The position numbers were made by a program, and so were the translations under genes. Shown one piece after another: positions 7,336-16,085 of a stretch of DNA of 64,000 nt. The notes beneath the pieces are model-generated. The model was not told the DNA's origin. It did no database searches and saw nothing but the letters and a program-made list of their open reading frames with translations. The stretch is taken from contig NZ_JAALDK010000001.1 of NCBI RefSeq assembly GCF_013366925.1, forward strand, positions 4,333,165 through 4,397,164, given 5' to 3'. Within the stretch, counting starts at the first letter, position 1; every line of letters starts with the position of its first letter. This DNA is from Paraburkholderia youngii (GTDB lineage Bacteria; Pseudomonadota; Gammaproteobacteria; Burkholderiales; Burkholderiaceae).

Positions 7336-8928
7336 ATGGATTCGACCGACCACGACGCCTTGCCTGTCGTGCTGACCGTCAGCGGCATCGGCAAGACCTA
7401 TGCCGAACCGGTGCTCGCCGACGTATCGTTGTCGCTGCGGGCAGGCGAGGTATTGGCATTGACCGGCGAGAACGGCGCGGGCAAGAGCACGCTGTCGAAG
7501 ATCGTCGGCGGGCTGGTCGAGCCGAGCGCGGGCACGATGCAGCTCGCCGGCGCGCGGTACGCGCCCGCGAGCCGCACCGAGGCCGAGGCGCTCGGCGTGC
7601 GCATGGTGATGCAGGAGTTGAATCTGCTGCCGACCTTGTCGGTCGCCGAGAACCTGTTCCTGAACCGGCTGCCGCGCGCGGGCGCGTTCAGCTTCGGCTG
7701 GATCGATCGCGGCAAGCTGCGGGAGAACGCGCGCGAGGCGATGGCGCAGGTCGGGCTCGACGCGATCGATCCCGACACGCTGGTCGGCGAACTCGGTATC
7801 GGTCATCAGCAGATGGTCGAGATCGCCCGCAACCTGATCGGCGACTGCCGCGTGCTGATACTCGACGAGCCGACCGCGATGCTGACCGCGCGCGAGGTCG
7901 ATCTGCTGTTCGAGCAGATCGGGCGGTTGAAGGCGCGCGGCGTCGGGCTCGTCTATATCTCGCATCGGCTCGAAGAGCTGGCGCGGGTGGCCGAACGGGT
8001 CGCGGTGCTGCGCGACGGCCGCCTCGTGCATGTCGACGCGATGGCGAATCTGACGAGCGAGCAGATCGTCACGTGGATGGTCGGCCGCGAGCTCGGCGAG
8101 CATATCGATCTCGGCGCGCGCAACATCGGCGCGCCGCTGTTGAAAGTGGAGCGGCTCGCGCGCGGCAAGGTCGTGCGCGACGTGTCGTTCGAGGTGCGCG
8201 CGGGCGAGATTTTCGGCGTCAGCGGGCTGATCGGCGCGGGCCGCACCGAGCTGATGCGGCTCATCTACGGCGCCGACCGCAAGGACGGCGGCAGCGTGTC
8301 GCTCGCCGCGACGCCAGGCGTGCCGCCCACGCCGGTGCAGATCGACTCGCCGGCGGACGCGGTGCGCGCGGGCATCGCGCTGATCACCGAGGACCGCAAA
8401 GGCGAAGGCCTGCTGCTGCCGCAGCCGATCGCGGCCAACCTGTCGCTCGGCAATCTCGGCAGCGTCGCGCGGCATGGCGTGGTCGACGCGAAGCGCGAGA
8501 ACGCGCTGGCGAACAGGCAGATCGCCGCGATGCGGATTCGCAGCTCGGGGCCCGCGCAGATCGTCGGCGAGCTGTCGGGCGGCAATCAGCAGAAGGTCGT
8601 GATCGGCCGCTGGCTCGCGCGCGACTGCCGCGTGCTGTTGTTCGACGAACCGACGCGCGGCATCGACGTCGGCGCGAAGTTCGATATCTACGGCCTGATG
8701 GGCGCGCTCGCTCGCGACGGCCGCGCGCTGGTCGTGGTGTCGAGCGATCTGCGCGAGCTGATGCTGATCTGCGACCGGATCGGCGTGATGTCGGCGGGCA
8801 GCATGACCGGAGTGTTCGAGCGCGCGAGCTGGAGCCAGGATGCGCTGCTCGCGGCCGCGTTCGCCGGCTACCGCGGCCGCGAGGCGCTGCTGCACACGCA
8901 CGGCGTCAACGAAGCAGGGAGTCTGTGA
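7336..8928 (+). CDS. rbsA: Ribose-type ABC transporter, ATP-binding protein
   Basis: This 530-residue protein carries two ABC cassettes, as RbsA/MglA/XylG proteins do. The first has Walker A GENGAGKS (about residues 48-55) and Walker B VLILDEPTA. The second begins near residue 260 and has a degenerate Walker A (GLIGAGRTE), an ABC signature LSGGNQQK and VLLFDEPTRGIDVG. It powers sugar import at the cytoplasmic face together with RbsC. AGGAG 5 bases before the ATG fixes the start. The stop overlaps the rbsC start by one base (TGATG), so translation is coupled. Confidence 0.95.
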   Translation: MDSTDHDALPVVLTVSGIGKTYAEPVLADVSLSLRAGEVLALTGENGAGKSTLSKIVGGLVEPSAGTMQLAGARYAPASRTEAEALGVRMVMQELNLLPTLSVAENLFLNRLPRAGAFSFGWIDRGKLRENAREAMAQVGLDAIDPDTLVGELGIGHQQMVEIARNLIGDCRVLILDEPTAMLTAREVDLLFEQIGRLKARGVGLVYISHRLEELARVAERVAVLRDGRLVHVDAMANLTSEQIVTWMVGRELGEHIDLGARNIGAPLLKVERLARGKVVRDVSFEVRAGEIFGVSGLIGAGRTELMRLIYGADRKDGGSVSLAATPGVPPTPVQIDSPADAVRAGIALITEDRKGEGLLLPQPIAANLSLGNLGSVARHGVVDAKRENALANRQIAAMRIRSSGPAQIVGELSGGNQQKVVIGRWLARDCRVLLFDEPTRGIDVGAKFDIYGLMGALARDGRALVVVSSDLRELMLICDRIGVMSAGSMTGVFERASWSQDALLAAAFAGYRGREALLHTHGVNEAGSL

Positions 8929-10043
8929 TGACCGATCAACCGTGGCGCGAGGCGGCGGGTGTCAAGCAGGGTGACAAACGGGGCGACAAGCAGGGTGACC
9001 AGCAGGGCGGCAAGCCGGGCGAAAAGCCAGCCGGCGCGCCGGACGCGCCCGTCGTGACGCCGCCGGCCGATCCGTCGGCGCCGCTCGCGAGCGGCAAGCC
9101 GGCCGGCACGCGGCTCGGCTTTTCGAACTACCTGGGCCTCGCCGGCGCGCTGCTCGCGATGATCGTGCTGTTCTCGCTGCTGAGTTCGCACTTTCTGACC
9201 TACGACACGTTCAGCACGATCGCGAACCAGATTCCGGATCTCGTCGTGATGTCGGTCGGCATGACCTTCGTGCTGATCATCGCGGGGATCGATCTGTCGG
9301 TCGGCTCGGTGCTCGCGCTCGGGGCGTCGGTGGTCAGCGTGGTGACGCTGAAGTGGGGCTGGGGGCCGGCCGCGGGGGCGCTGCTCGGTGTCGCGGTCGC
9401 GGCGCTGACCGGCACCGTGACCGGCGCGGTGACGGTGGGCTGGCGGATTCCGTCGTTCATCGTGTCGCTCGGGGTGCTCGAGGCGGCGCGCGGCATGGCG
9501 TATCAGATGACCAATTCGCGCACCGCGTATATCGGCGACGCGTTCGATTTTCTGTCGAACCCGATCGCGCTCGGCATCTCGCCGGCCTTTCTGGTCGCGG
9601 TGGCGGTGATGGTGATCGCGCAGCTGGTGCTGACGCGCACGGTGTTCGGGCGCTATCTGGTCGGCATCGGCACCAACGAGGAAGCGGTGCGGCTCGCGGG
9701 CGTCAATCCGCGGCCGTACAAGGTGATCGTGTTCGCGCTGATGGGCGCGCTGTCGGGACTCGCGGCGCTGTTCCAGATCTCGCGGCTCGAGGCGGCCGAT
9801 CCGAATGCGGGCGTCGGCCTCGAGCTGCAGGTGATCGCGGCGGTCGTGATCGGCGGCACGAGTCTGATGGGCGGGCGTGGTTCGGTGATCAGCACGTTCT
9901 TTGGCGTGCTGATCATTTCGGTGCTGGCGGCGGGCCTCGCGCAGATCGGCGCGAACGAGCCGACCAAGCGCATGATCACCGGCGCGGTGATCGTGGTGGC
10001 GGTGGTGCTCGATACCTACCGCAGTCACCGCAAACGCGGCTGA
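8928..10043 (+). CDS. rbsC: Ribose-type ABC transporter, permease
   Basis: This 371-residue protein is about 50 longer than E. coli RbsC. Residues 1-60 are a hydrophilic, probably disordered N-terminal extension with imperfect 4-residue repeats (KQGD, KRGD, KQGD, QQGG, KPGE). The rest is the usual BPD_transp_2 membrane domain with about nine or ten transmembrane helices, the IAGIDLSVGSVLAL segment, and the cytoplasmic loop NEEAVRLAGVNPRPYKV that couples to the ATPase. It forms the sugar channel in the inner membrane. The start overlaps the rbsA stop. The extension is in frame and preceded by a GGGAG, so it is probably translated. Confidence 0.92.
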   Translation: MTDQPWREAAGVKQGDKRGDKQGDQQGGKPGEKPAGAPDAPVVTPPADPSAPLASGKPAGTRLGFSNYLGLAGALLAMIVLFSLLSSHFLTYDTFSTIANQIPDLVVMSVGMTFVLIIAGIDLSVGSVLALGASVVSVVTLKWGWGPAAGALLGVAVAALTGTVTGAVTVGWRIPSFIVSLGVLEAARGMAYQMTNSRTAYIGDAFDFLSNPIALGISPAFLVAVAVMVIAQLVLTRTVFGRYLVGIGTNEEAVRLAGVNPRPYKVIVFALMGALSGLAALFQISRLEAADPNAGVGLELQVIAAVVIGGTSLMGGRGSVISTFFGVLIISVLAAGLAQIGANEPTKRMITGAVIVVAVVLDTYRSHRKRG

Positions 10044-10158
10044 GGTGTGCGCCGCGGCGCAGCGATGAATCAGTGTGGTGTGTCTTCGATGAAGACGTCC
10101 GCGGGTCGCCAGGCGGCGCATGCGGCGGGAACAACAGGCAGTAGGAGAGCAACAGGTT

Positions 10159-11202
10159 ATGGCGACGATCAAGGATGTAGCGGCCGTGGCGGGCGTGTCG
10201 TTCACGACGGTATCGCACGTCGTGAACAACTCGCGGCCGGTGTCGGCCGATGTGCGCGCGAAAGTCGAGCACGCGATTCGTCAACTGCACTATGTGCCGT
10301 CGGCGGTGGCGCGCTCGCTGAAGGCGCGCGCGACCGCGACGATCGGACTGGTGGTGCCGAACAGCACCAACCCGTATTTCGCGGAGCTCGCGCGCGGCAT
10401 CGAGGACGGCTGCGCACGCAACGGCTACTGCGTGTTCTTCTGCAACTCCGACGATGACCCCGCGAAGCAGCGCAACTATCTGCGCGTGTTGCAGGAAAAG
10501 CGGATCGACGGGCTGATCGTCGCGTCGGCCGGTGACGACGCCGTGCTCGCGCAGACGCTCGCCGACTCGCGCGAGCCGCTCGTCGTGGTGGACCGCAACA
10601 TCGAGGGGGTCAACGCGGACCTCGTGCAGATCGATCACGAGAAGGGCGCTTACCTCGCCACCCGTCATCTGCTCGAGCTCGGGCATGTGCGGATCGGCTG
10701 CATCACGGGGCCGGTGGAGACCGCGGTCGGCGCGATGCGCGTGCACGGCTTCATTCGCGCGATGGCCGAGCGCGGCATCGAGATTCCGACCGATGCGATC
10801 GTCGAAAGCGATTTTTCGGGGACGGGCGGCCACCGCGCGGCCGCGCAGCTGTTCGACACGGTCAGGCCGTCGGCGATTTTCGCGGTCAACGACATGATGG
10901 GCATCGGCGCGTTGCGCGCGGCGGCGGAGCGCAATATCAGCGTGCCGCGCGATTGCTCGATCATCGGTTTCGACGATATCGAGCTGGGCCGCTTCACCTT
11001 CCCGTCGCTGTCGACGGTCGGGCAGTCGGTGCGCGCGCTTGGCGACACGGCCGCGCAGACGCTGATCGACCGGATCGCCGAGGCGGCGTCGAACAGCACC
11101 GCGCGCAGCCCGGCGCGCCGGCGGGTGGTGTCGCCGCGGCTGATCGTGCGCGAGTCCACCGCGACATGGGCGGGAGACGCACGGCGGAATCTGGCGGCCT
11201 GA
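10159..11202 (+). CDS. rbsR: LacI-family repressor of the rbs operon
   Basis: The protein has 347 residues. The N-terminal HTH (MATIKDVAAVAGVSFTTVSH) and hinge helix (VPSAVARSLKARAT) are canonical LacI family. Residues about 60-335 are the sugar-binding core with VVPNSTNPYFAELARGIE. A poorly conserved tail follows. AGGAG 11 bases upstream supports this ATG, and the frame extends 13 codons further up without family similarity. The gene lies within the operon between transporter and kinase, so autoregulation through the palindrome at 5941-5954 is likely. The effector is inferred to be ribose. Confidence 0.9.
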   Translation: MATIKDVAAVAGVSFTTVSHVVNNSRPVSADVRAKVEHAIRQLHYVPSAVARSLKARATATIGLVVPNSTNPYFAELARGIEDGCARNGYCVFFCNSDDDPAKQRNYLRVLQEKRIDGLIVASAGDDAVLAQTLADSREPLVVVDRNIEGVNADLVQIDHEKGAYLATRHLLELGHVRIGCITGPVETAVGAMRVHGFIRAMAERGIEIPTDAIVESDFSGTGGHRAAAQLFDTVRPSAIFAVNDMMGIGALRAAAERNISVPRDCSIIGFDDIELGRFTFPSLSTVGQSVRALGDTAAQTLIDRIAEAASNSTARSPARRRVVSPRLIVRESTATWAGDARRNLAA

Positions 11203-11250
11203 CGCGCCCGCGATAGCAACGCGACACGTCGCGCAATGGAGGGCACACGA

Positions 11251-12180
11251 GTGGCAAGCAACCCAACGCGTTCACGCGTCACGGTGGTCGGTAGTCTGAA
11301 CATGGACCTCGTGGTGCGCTCGCCGCGCCTGCCGCAGCCGGGCGAAACGCTGGCCGGCCGCGGCTTCGCGCAGGTCGCGGGCGGCAAGGGCGGCAACCAG
11401 GCGGTCGCCGCCGCGCGGCTCGGCGCGCAGGTGTCGATGCTCGGCTGCGTCGGTACCGATGCGAACGGCGCGCAACTGCGCGCGGGCCTCGAAGCGGAGC
11501 ACATCGACTGCGCGGCGCTCGAAACCGGCAGCGAACCGAGCGGCGTGGCGCTGATCGTCGTCGACGATGCGAGCCAGAACACGATCGTGATCGTCGCGGG
11601 CAGCAACGGCGAGCTCACGCCGGCCAGCATCGCGCGACACGAAGCGGCGCTCGCCGCCGCCGATGTCGTGATCTGCCAGCTCGAAACCCCGCCCGAATCG
11701 GTGCATGCGGCGCTGGCCGCGGCGCGGCGCCTCGGCAAGATCGTGATCCTTAACCCGGCGCCCGCTACCGGCCCATTGCCGGCCGCCTGGCTGCCGCTGA
11801 TCGATTACCTGATTCCTAACGAACTCGAAGCCGCCGCGCTGAGCGGTGTCGCCGTCGACTCGCCCGCGGACGCCGCGCGAGCCGCCGCCGCATTGCGCGC
11901 GGCCGGCGTGCGCAACGTGCTGGTGACGCTCGGTGCGCGCGGCGTGCACGCGGCGCTCGAAGGCGCGGCCGCGACGCTGTACGACGCGCCGCGCGTCGAG
12001 GCGGTCGATACGACGGCGGCCGGCGACACCTTCATCGGCGGCTTCGCGGCGCAGCTCTCCCAGGGTGCGAGCGTCGAAGCGGCGATCCGCTTCGCGCAAC
12101 GCGCCGCCGCGCTTTCGGTGACGCGCGCGGGTGCACAGCCGTCGATTCCGACGCGCGCCGAAGTCGACGCGTCGGGCTGA
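11251..12180 (+). CDS. rbsK: Ribokinase
   Basis: The protein has 309 residues, the same as E. coli RbsK. It has the PfkB-family N-terminal motif ([17 protein letters not shown]) and the C-terminal motif [15 protein letters not shown], whose Asp is the catalytic base and whose AAGD forms the anion hole. It phosphorylates ribose to ribose-5-phosphate in the cytoplasm with ATP. The GTG start at 11251 has GGAGGG 7 bases upstream. An ATG at 11236 is in frame but overlaps that ribosome-binding site. It is the last gene of the operon and closes the uptake-plus-activation pathway. Confidence 0.9.
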   Translation: MASNPTRSRVTVVGSLNMDLVVRSPRLPQPGETLAGRGFAQVAGGKGGNQAVAAARLGAQVSMLGCVGTDANGAQLRAGLEAEHIDCAALETGSEPSGVALIVVDDASQNTIVIVAGSNGELTPASIARHEAALAAADVVICQLETPPESVHAALAAARRLGKIVILNPAPATGPLPAAWLPLIDYLIPNELEAAALSGVAVDSPADAARAAAALRAAGVRNVLVTLGARGVHAALEGAAATLYDAPRVEAVDTTAAGDTFIGGFAAQLSQGASVEAAIRFAQRAAALSVTRAGAQPSIPTRAEVDASG

Positions 12181-12286
12181 TGCCATCGCGGCATTAGCGC
12201 CCCCGCGAGCCGCCTGACGGCGCTGTGCTGCGATCGCTTCGGCGACTCCGTACGGCTCGCAATCCGCCCAATCCCCGCCGCTCAAA

Positions 12287-12336
12287 CGTCAAAAGTCGCG
12301 TTTTGACGAATACCGTCGCGTTGCCCCAACGCGACG
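12287..12336. repeat. Two adjacent inverted repeats after rbsK
   Basis: CGTCAAAA/TTTTGACG (12287-12308, 6-nt loop) is followed by CGTCGCGTT/AACGCGACG (12314-12336, 5-nt loop). The second has a stable GC stem but no T-run after it. They could form the 3' end of the rbs transcript or an operator for the chemoreceptor gene. Confidence 0.45.
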
Positions 12337-12407
12337 CGAAGCCACACGTCTGCCGCCAACTCGCTTTCAACGTCTTACATCGTCTTTGTTCATACCTTTT
12401 AAATGCT

Positions 12408-12434
12408 TCAAGTCTATGAACGCGCTGCCGTAAA
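12408..12434 (+). promoter_or_regulatory. Candidate FliA (sigma-28) promoter of the chemoreceptor gene
   Basis: TCAAGTCT-N11-GCCGTAAA compares with the sigma-28 consensus TAAAGTTT-N11-GCCGATAA: 6 of 8 and 6 of 8 matches with the exact 11-bp spacer. It is about 107 bp before the chemoreceptor ATG. Flagellar-class control is expected for this gene type. Confidence 0.55.
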
Positions 12435-12540
12435 CGATGATTAGAGCAATGACTCAAAAACAGCGCCGGACCCAAACTCACGCCGCCCCCACGCTGCGCA
12501 AGCAGCAGCCTCTCATCGAGTACAGCACACAGGACCAAGC

Positions 12541-14325
12541 ATGTTGAATAAAGGCATCACGATCAAGGCGCGAATTGGACTCACGATGGCGTTCCTCGCC
12601 GCGTTGCTGGTTGCGATCGGCGTTTTCGGTCTGTTCGGCATGGGCCGTTCGAACGACGCCTATGAAGCCACTTTCACCGATGCGATGCCGGGCGCCGTGA
12701 ACATCGGCAACGCGGAAATGTACGCGGCGCGCGAGCGACTCGCGCTCGACCGCGCCGCGTTCCTCGTCGGCACGCCGGAAGCGGCATCCACGATCGAGCG
12801 CGCGCGCATGCTCGGCAGCACGTCCGACATGTGGTGGAAAAAATATCTCGATCTGCCGCGCGACGCGGACGAAGACCGGCTCGCGCAGGACGTCGCCGCG
12901 AAGCGCAACACGCTGCATCAGCAGCTCGAAGCGTTCGCGACGGCAATCGAGGCGAACGATCAGAGCAAGCTGGTCGAGCACGCGAAGAATCTGCAGGCCG
13001 TCTTCAACGATCTCGTCACAGCCGACGACGCACTGCGCAAATACCAGTTCGATTCGGCGAAGCAGGGCTTCGACTCCGCGCAGAACAGTTTCCATCTGTT
13101 CCGCATGGTCAGCATCGGCGCGCTGGTGCTCGGCGTGCTGGCGGCGGCGCTGTCGTATCTGACGCTGAGCCGCGCGATCGCGCGTCCGCTCGACGAAGCG
13201 CTCGGCCACTTCGAGGCGATCGCGGCCGGCGATCTGCGTCGTCCGGTGGTCGTGACTTCGCGCGACGAAATGGGGCAACTGCTCGAAGGAATCGCCAGAA
13301 TGCAGCACAGCCTCACCGAAACGGTGCGCAGCGTGCGCGGCGGTAGCGAGTCGATCGCGACCGCGACGCGTCAGATCGCGGCGGGCAACGTCGATCTGTC
13401 GTCGCGCACTGAAGAGCAGGCGTCCGCGCTGCAGGAAACCGCGTCGAGCATGGAGCAGCTGACCGGCACCGTACGCCAGAACGCCGATAACGCGCGACAG
13501 GCGAGCGCGCTTGCCGCCAGTGCGTCGGAGATCGCCAATAAGGGCAGCGCGGTGGTCGGCCAGGTGGTCGGCACGATGGGCGACATCAACCAGAGTTCGG
13601 CGAAGATCGCCGACATCATCTCGATCATCGAGGGCATCGCCTTCCAGACCAACATCCTCGCGCTGAACGCAGCCGTCGAGGCGGCGCGCGCCGGCGAGGA
13701 AGGGCGCGGCTTCGCGGTCGTCGCGGGCGAGGTGCGCAGCCTCGCGCAGCGTTCGTCGGCGGCGGCCAAGGAGATCAAGGAGCTGATCGATACGTCGGTC
13801 GAGCGCGTGCAGTCGGGCTCGGCGCTGGTCGACGAGGCCGGCCGCACGATGAGCGAAATCATCGGCGCGGTGCAGCGCGTGACCGACATCATGGGCGAGA
13901 TCGCGTCGGCGTCCGAAGAGCAGAGCGGCGGCATCGACCAGGTCGCGCGCGCGGTCACGCAGATGGACGAGGTTACGCAGCAGAACGCGGCGCTCGTCGA
14001 GGAAGCTGCCGCCGCCGCGTCGTCGCTCGAGCAGCAGGCGGCCCGGTTGCGCAACGTGGTCGCGGTGTTCCAGCTCGACGACAGCGGCCGTGGCGGTCAC
14101 GACGGGGCGTCAGGGCTTGCGGCGCTGAAGCGCCCGGTGTCCACGAGCCCGGTCGCCGCGCGCGCACGCAAGCTCACGCCGGCTACGGCGCAGGCGGCGA
14201 TGCCGGCGAAGGCAGCGACGGTCGCTGCTGTCGCGCCGCGGGTTGCCGCCGCGCCCGCGCCCACCCGCGCGCCGGCCAGGTCCGCGGCGACGGCCGGCGG
14301 TGATCAGGATTGGGAGACCTTCTGA
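12541..14325 (+). CDS. Methyl-accepting chemotaxis protein
   Basis: This 594-residue receptor has TM1 at about 11-33, a periplasmic four-helix-bundle-type (Tar/Tsr-like) ligand domain to about 187, TM2 at about 188-210, HAMP at about 211-265 and a long coiled-coil signalling domain. The conserved hairpin tip reads [20 protein letters not shown]. Flanking QE-rich helices contain the methylation sites. An Ala/Pro-rich linker leads to the final residues DQDWETF, close to the NWETF pentapeptide that tethers CheR and CheB in high-abundance enteric receptors. The ligand is unknown. AGGA lies 6 bases upstream, and a candidate FliA promoter lies upstream. It is monocistronic with its own terminator. 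Confidence 0.93.
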   Translation: MLNKGITIKARIGLTMAFLAALLVAIGVFGLFGMGRSNDAYEATFTDAMPGAVNIGNAEMYAARERLALDRAAFLVGTPEAASTIERARMLGSTSDMWWKKYLDLPRDADEDRLAQDVAAKRNTLHQQLEAFATAIEANDQSKLVEHAKNLQAVFNDLVTADDALRKYQFDSAKQGFDSAQNSFHLFRMVSIGALVLGVLAAALSYLTLSRAIARPLDEALGHFEAIAAGDLRRPVVVTSRDEMGQLLEGIARMQHSLTETVRSVRGGSESIATATRQIAAGNVDLSSRTEEQASALQETASSMEQLTGTVRQNADNARQASALAASASEIANKGSAVVGQVVGTMGDINQSSAKIADIISIIEGIAFQTNILALNAAVEAARAGEEGRGFAVVAGEVRSLAQRSSAAAKEIKELIDTSVERVQSGSALVDEAGRTMSEIIGAVQRVTDIMGEIASASEEQSGGIDQVARAVTQMDEVTQQNAALVEEAAAAASSLEQQAARLRNVVAVFQLDDSGRGGHDGASGLAALKRPVSTSPVAARARKLTPATAQAAMPAKAATVAAVAPRVAAAPAPTRAPARSAATAGGDQDWETF

Positions 14326-14465
14326 GCGGGCTCGGGTTCACGTGTACATGGGCGGCGGCGCTGTCGCGCGTTAGGTGATTGACCCCGCCGTTCGTTGCAA
14401 CATCCGTTCCCGTCCGCTCGCTGGCTGTCCGGCATCCGCGCCGTACGAACGACGATTGCTTCGCG

Positions 14466-14502
14466 AAAAGCCGCGCCTGGGTCCCCAGGTGCGGCTTTTT
14501 TT
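14466..14502 (+). terminator. Rho-independent terminator after the chemoreceptor gene
   Basis: AAAAGCCGC-GCCTGG, a short loop, then CCAGGT-GCGGC is followed by seven T. The strong stem plus T-run lies 140 bp after the stop. Confidence 0.85.
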
Positions 14503-14689
14503 CGGCTCGCGCAAGAAATAACGTTTGCGCGCGGCGTGGCTTTCACCGGCGCCTGTCGCGATCCGGTACATTGACGGGCACGGCCCCGATCCGCGTGCGC
14601 GGCGCGCGGCTGCCCGCACCTTCAACAGGTGGTTCCCACTTATTGCTACGTCCTGCGAACCTGCCATGCGCCAGCCACAAAAAACCGAC

Positions 14690-15451
14690 ATGACGCGTTA
14701 CGATCTTGCGCAACACCTCGTCGAGGCACGCCGGCAGCACCTGCCGATCGACGCGCCCGCCCCCGACAGCCTGCCGCCCGACGCGGCGACCGCCTACGCG
14801 ATCCAGCAGGCGGTGATCGCGGGGCTGGGCGAATCGACCGGCGCGTGGAAGATCGGCGCGAAGTCCCCGGGCGGCGCCGCGTCGGGCGCGCCGATTCCGG
14901 CCTCGCTGGTGGTGCCGTCGCCGGCGCGGCTTGCGCATGACGGATTCTTTCGCGTGCTGGTCGAGCTGGAGATCGCGTTTCGCTTCGACGTGACGATCGA
15001 GCCGCGCGCTCAGGCCTATGCGCGCGACGAGGTGCTGTCCAAGCTCGGCGCCGTGCTGCCGGCCATCGAGATCGTCGACAGCCGCTTCACCGAGTGGCCG
15101 AACGTCGCGCCGCTCGCGCAGCTAGCCGACGCGCAGAACAACGGCGCGCTGATCACTGGCCATCCGGCCGTCTATGCGAGCCTCGCGCGCGGCTTCGACT
15201 TCGTGTCGCCGGAACTGGAGCTGAGCTTCAACGGCCGCTCGCTGATACCGGAAGTGACCGGCAATCCGGCCGGCGATCCGCGCGAGCTGCTCGTCTGGTT
15301 CGTCAACCATTGCGCGGCAATGGGGATCACGATCGAGCGCGACTGGACCCTGACCACCGGCTCATACGTCGGCGCGCACAAGATCGACGAGCCCGGCATC
15401 GTGCGTGGACATATCGATGGGTTGGGTGAAGTGGAAATTGAACTGACCTGA
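14690..15451 (+). CDS. 2-keto-4-pentenoate hydratase/fumarylacetoacetase-family enzyme
   Basis: The protein has 253 residues from the chosen ATG (an in-frame ATG at 14666 would add 8). It is of the MhpD/DmpE/DmpH type: an N-terminal helix with AYAIQQAVI, then the FAH-fold core with the metal-binding VELEIAFRF (Glu-x-Glu type) and AIEIVDSRF segments, and a C-terminal TTGSYVG motif near the active site. Family members hydrate 2-hydroxypentadienoate or decarboxylate oxalocrotonate in aromatic meta-cleavage. No other meta-pathway gene is near, so the substrate is uncertain. Neither start has a good ribosome-binding site. It is a single gene between terminators. Confidence 0.8.
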   Translation: MTRYDLAQHLVEARRQHLPIDAPAPDSLPPDAATAYAIQQAVIAGLGESTGAWKIGAKSPGGAASGAPIPASLVVPSPARLAHDGFFRVLVELEIAFRFDVTIEPRAQAYARDEVLSKLGAVLPAIEIVDSRFTEWPNVAPLAQLADAQNNGALITGHPAVYASLARGFDFVSPELELSFNGRSLIPEVTGNPAGDPRELLVWFVNHCAAMGITIERDWTLTTGSYVGAHKIDEPGIVRGHIDGLGEVEIELT

Positions 15452-15495
15452 TCGATGCTGGTTGTAACCGCAAATTACAACGCTTCATCCATTCC

Positions 15496-15525
15496 AAACG
15501 GCTGCCCGCGTGCAGCCGTTTTTAT
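15496..15525 (+). terminator. Rho-independent terminator after the hydratase gene
   Basis: AAACGGCTGC-CCGCG-(T)GCAGCCGTTTTT is a 10-bp stem followed by T residues, 45 bp after the hydratase stop. Confidence 0.88.
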
Positions 15526-15830
15526 TTTGGCGAATTCGAAACGGTGGCAGTCTTTGAATCGTTAACCTGTTCGAATCCATTTGTTGCAACTTTGCCGCTT
15601 CTTTCCGTATACACCTATGAGAGCGGCGCGAGCGGCTGCCGTCATCCAGTCGTACGGATCAGGGGTGTGCCTGCTTTTGGTGACGAAGTGTGCGTGCGCA
15701 GACAGCCGCATTTTTGTGAAGGGTCGACGGTGCAGGTACGGGATGTGCAATAGCAACGCGAGGTCATGGCGCGATGCAGCGGTAAAGCGAAGTCGTGCAG
15801 GAGCACTGAATAGCGATGCGGTGCTGAAGA

Positions 15831-15870
15831 AAGTAACGGTACAGCGGAGCAAGTAACGGTACAGCGGAGC
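15831..15870. repeat. Perfect 20-bp tandem duplication
   Basis: The unit AAGTAACGGTACAGCGGAGC occurs twice back to back without mismatch, in the prkA upstream region. Recent slippage or a doubled regulator site would both explain it. Confidence 0.9.
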
Positions 15871-15960
15871 AGCGGATGATTTGATTCGTTGCGGCGTGAG
15901 TGAAAAATTGTAGGTGGTCGATTCTTTGGTTCCAAGTGAGGACTGTAGCTTCGCGGTTAC

Positions 15961-15974
15961 GGAGCGATTTTCGC
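15961..15974 (+). promoter_or_regulatory. Possible sigma-54 promoter of prkA
   Basis: GGAGCGATTTTCGC has the invariant GG-N10-GC spacing. Around it CGGAGCG-N4-TCGCA matches TGGCACG-N4-TTGCW only partly (4 of 7, 3 of 4, plus W). The E. coli yeaGH operon has a sigma-54 promoter, which is why the site was considered. It lies about 112 bp before the prkA ATG. Confidence 0.3.
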
Positions 15975-16019
15975 AACGTAGTTCGTGAAAAAAAATTTAA
16001 AAGGGTTTAGGATGAATTC

Positions 16020-16063
16020 GAGCGATGTCGTTTCCGAATAGCGCGCCGCGCACGACATCGCTC
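16020..16063. repeat. 5'-leader hairpin before prkA
   Basis: GAGCGATGTCGT and ACGACATCGCTC form a perfect 12-bp stem around a 20-nt loop that contains GCGCGCCGCG. It ends about 22 bases before the prkA ATG and would lie in the transcript leader. A role in translation or mRNA stability is inference. Confidence 0.6.
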
Positions 16064-16085
16064 CAGACTTCGGCGAGGAGGTAGC

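Larger units (their letters stand above)
15526..16085. other. Long non-coding, lower-GC leader upstream of prkA
   Basis: About 560 bp without a believable gene, clearly poorer in GC than its surroundings. It contains a tandem 20-bp repeat (15831-15870), a possible -24/-12 promoter (15961-15974), an A/T-rich tract near 15988-16002 and a 12-bp stem hairpin just before the prkA ribosome-binding site. Short ORFs here lack Shine-Dalgarno sequences and family features. Confidence 0.6.

Noticed and set aside
15831..15870. Tandem repeat considered as CRISPR
   Set aside because: Only two copies, no spacers between them and no cas genes in the window.
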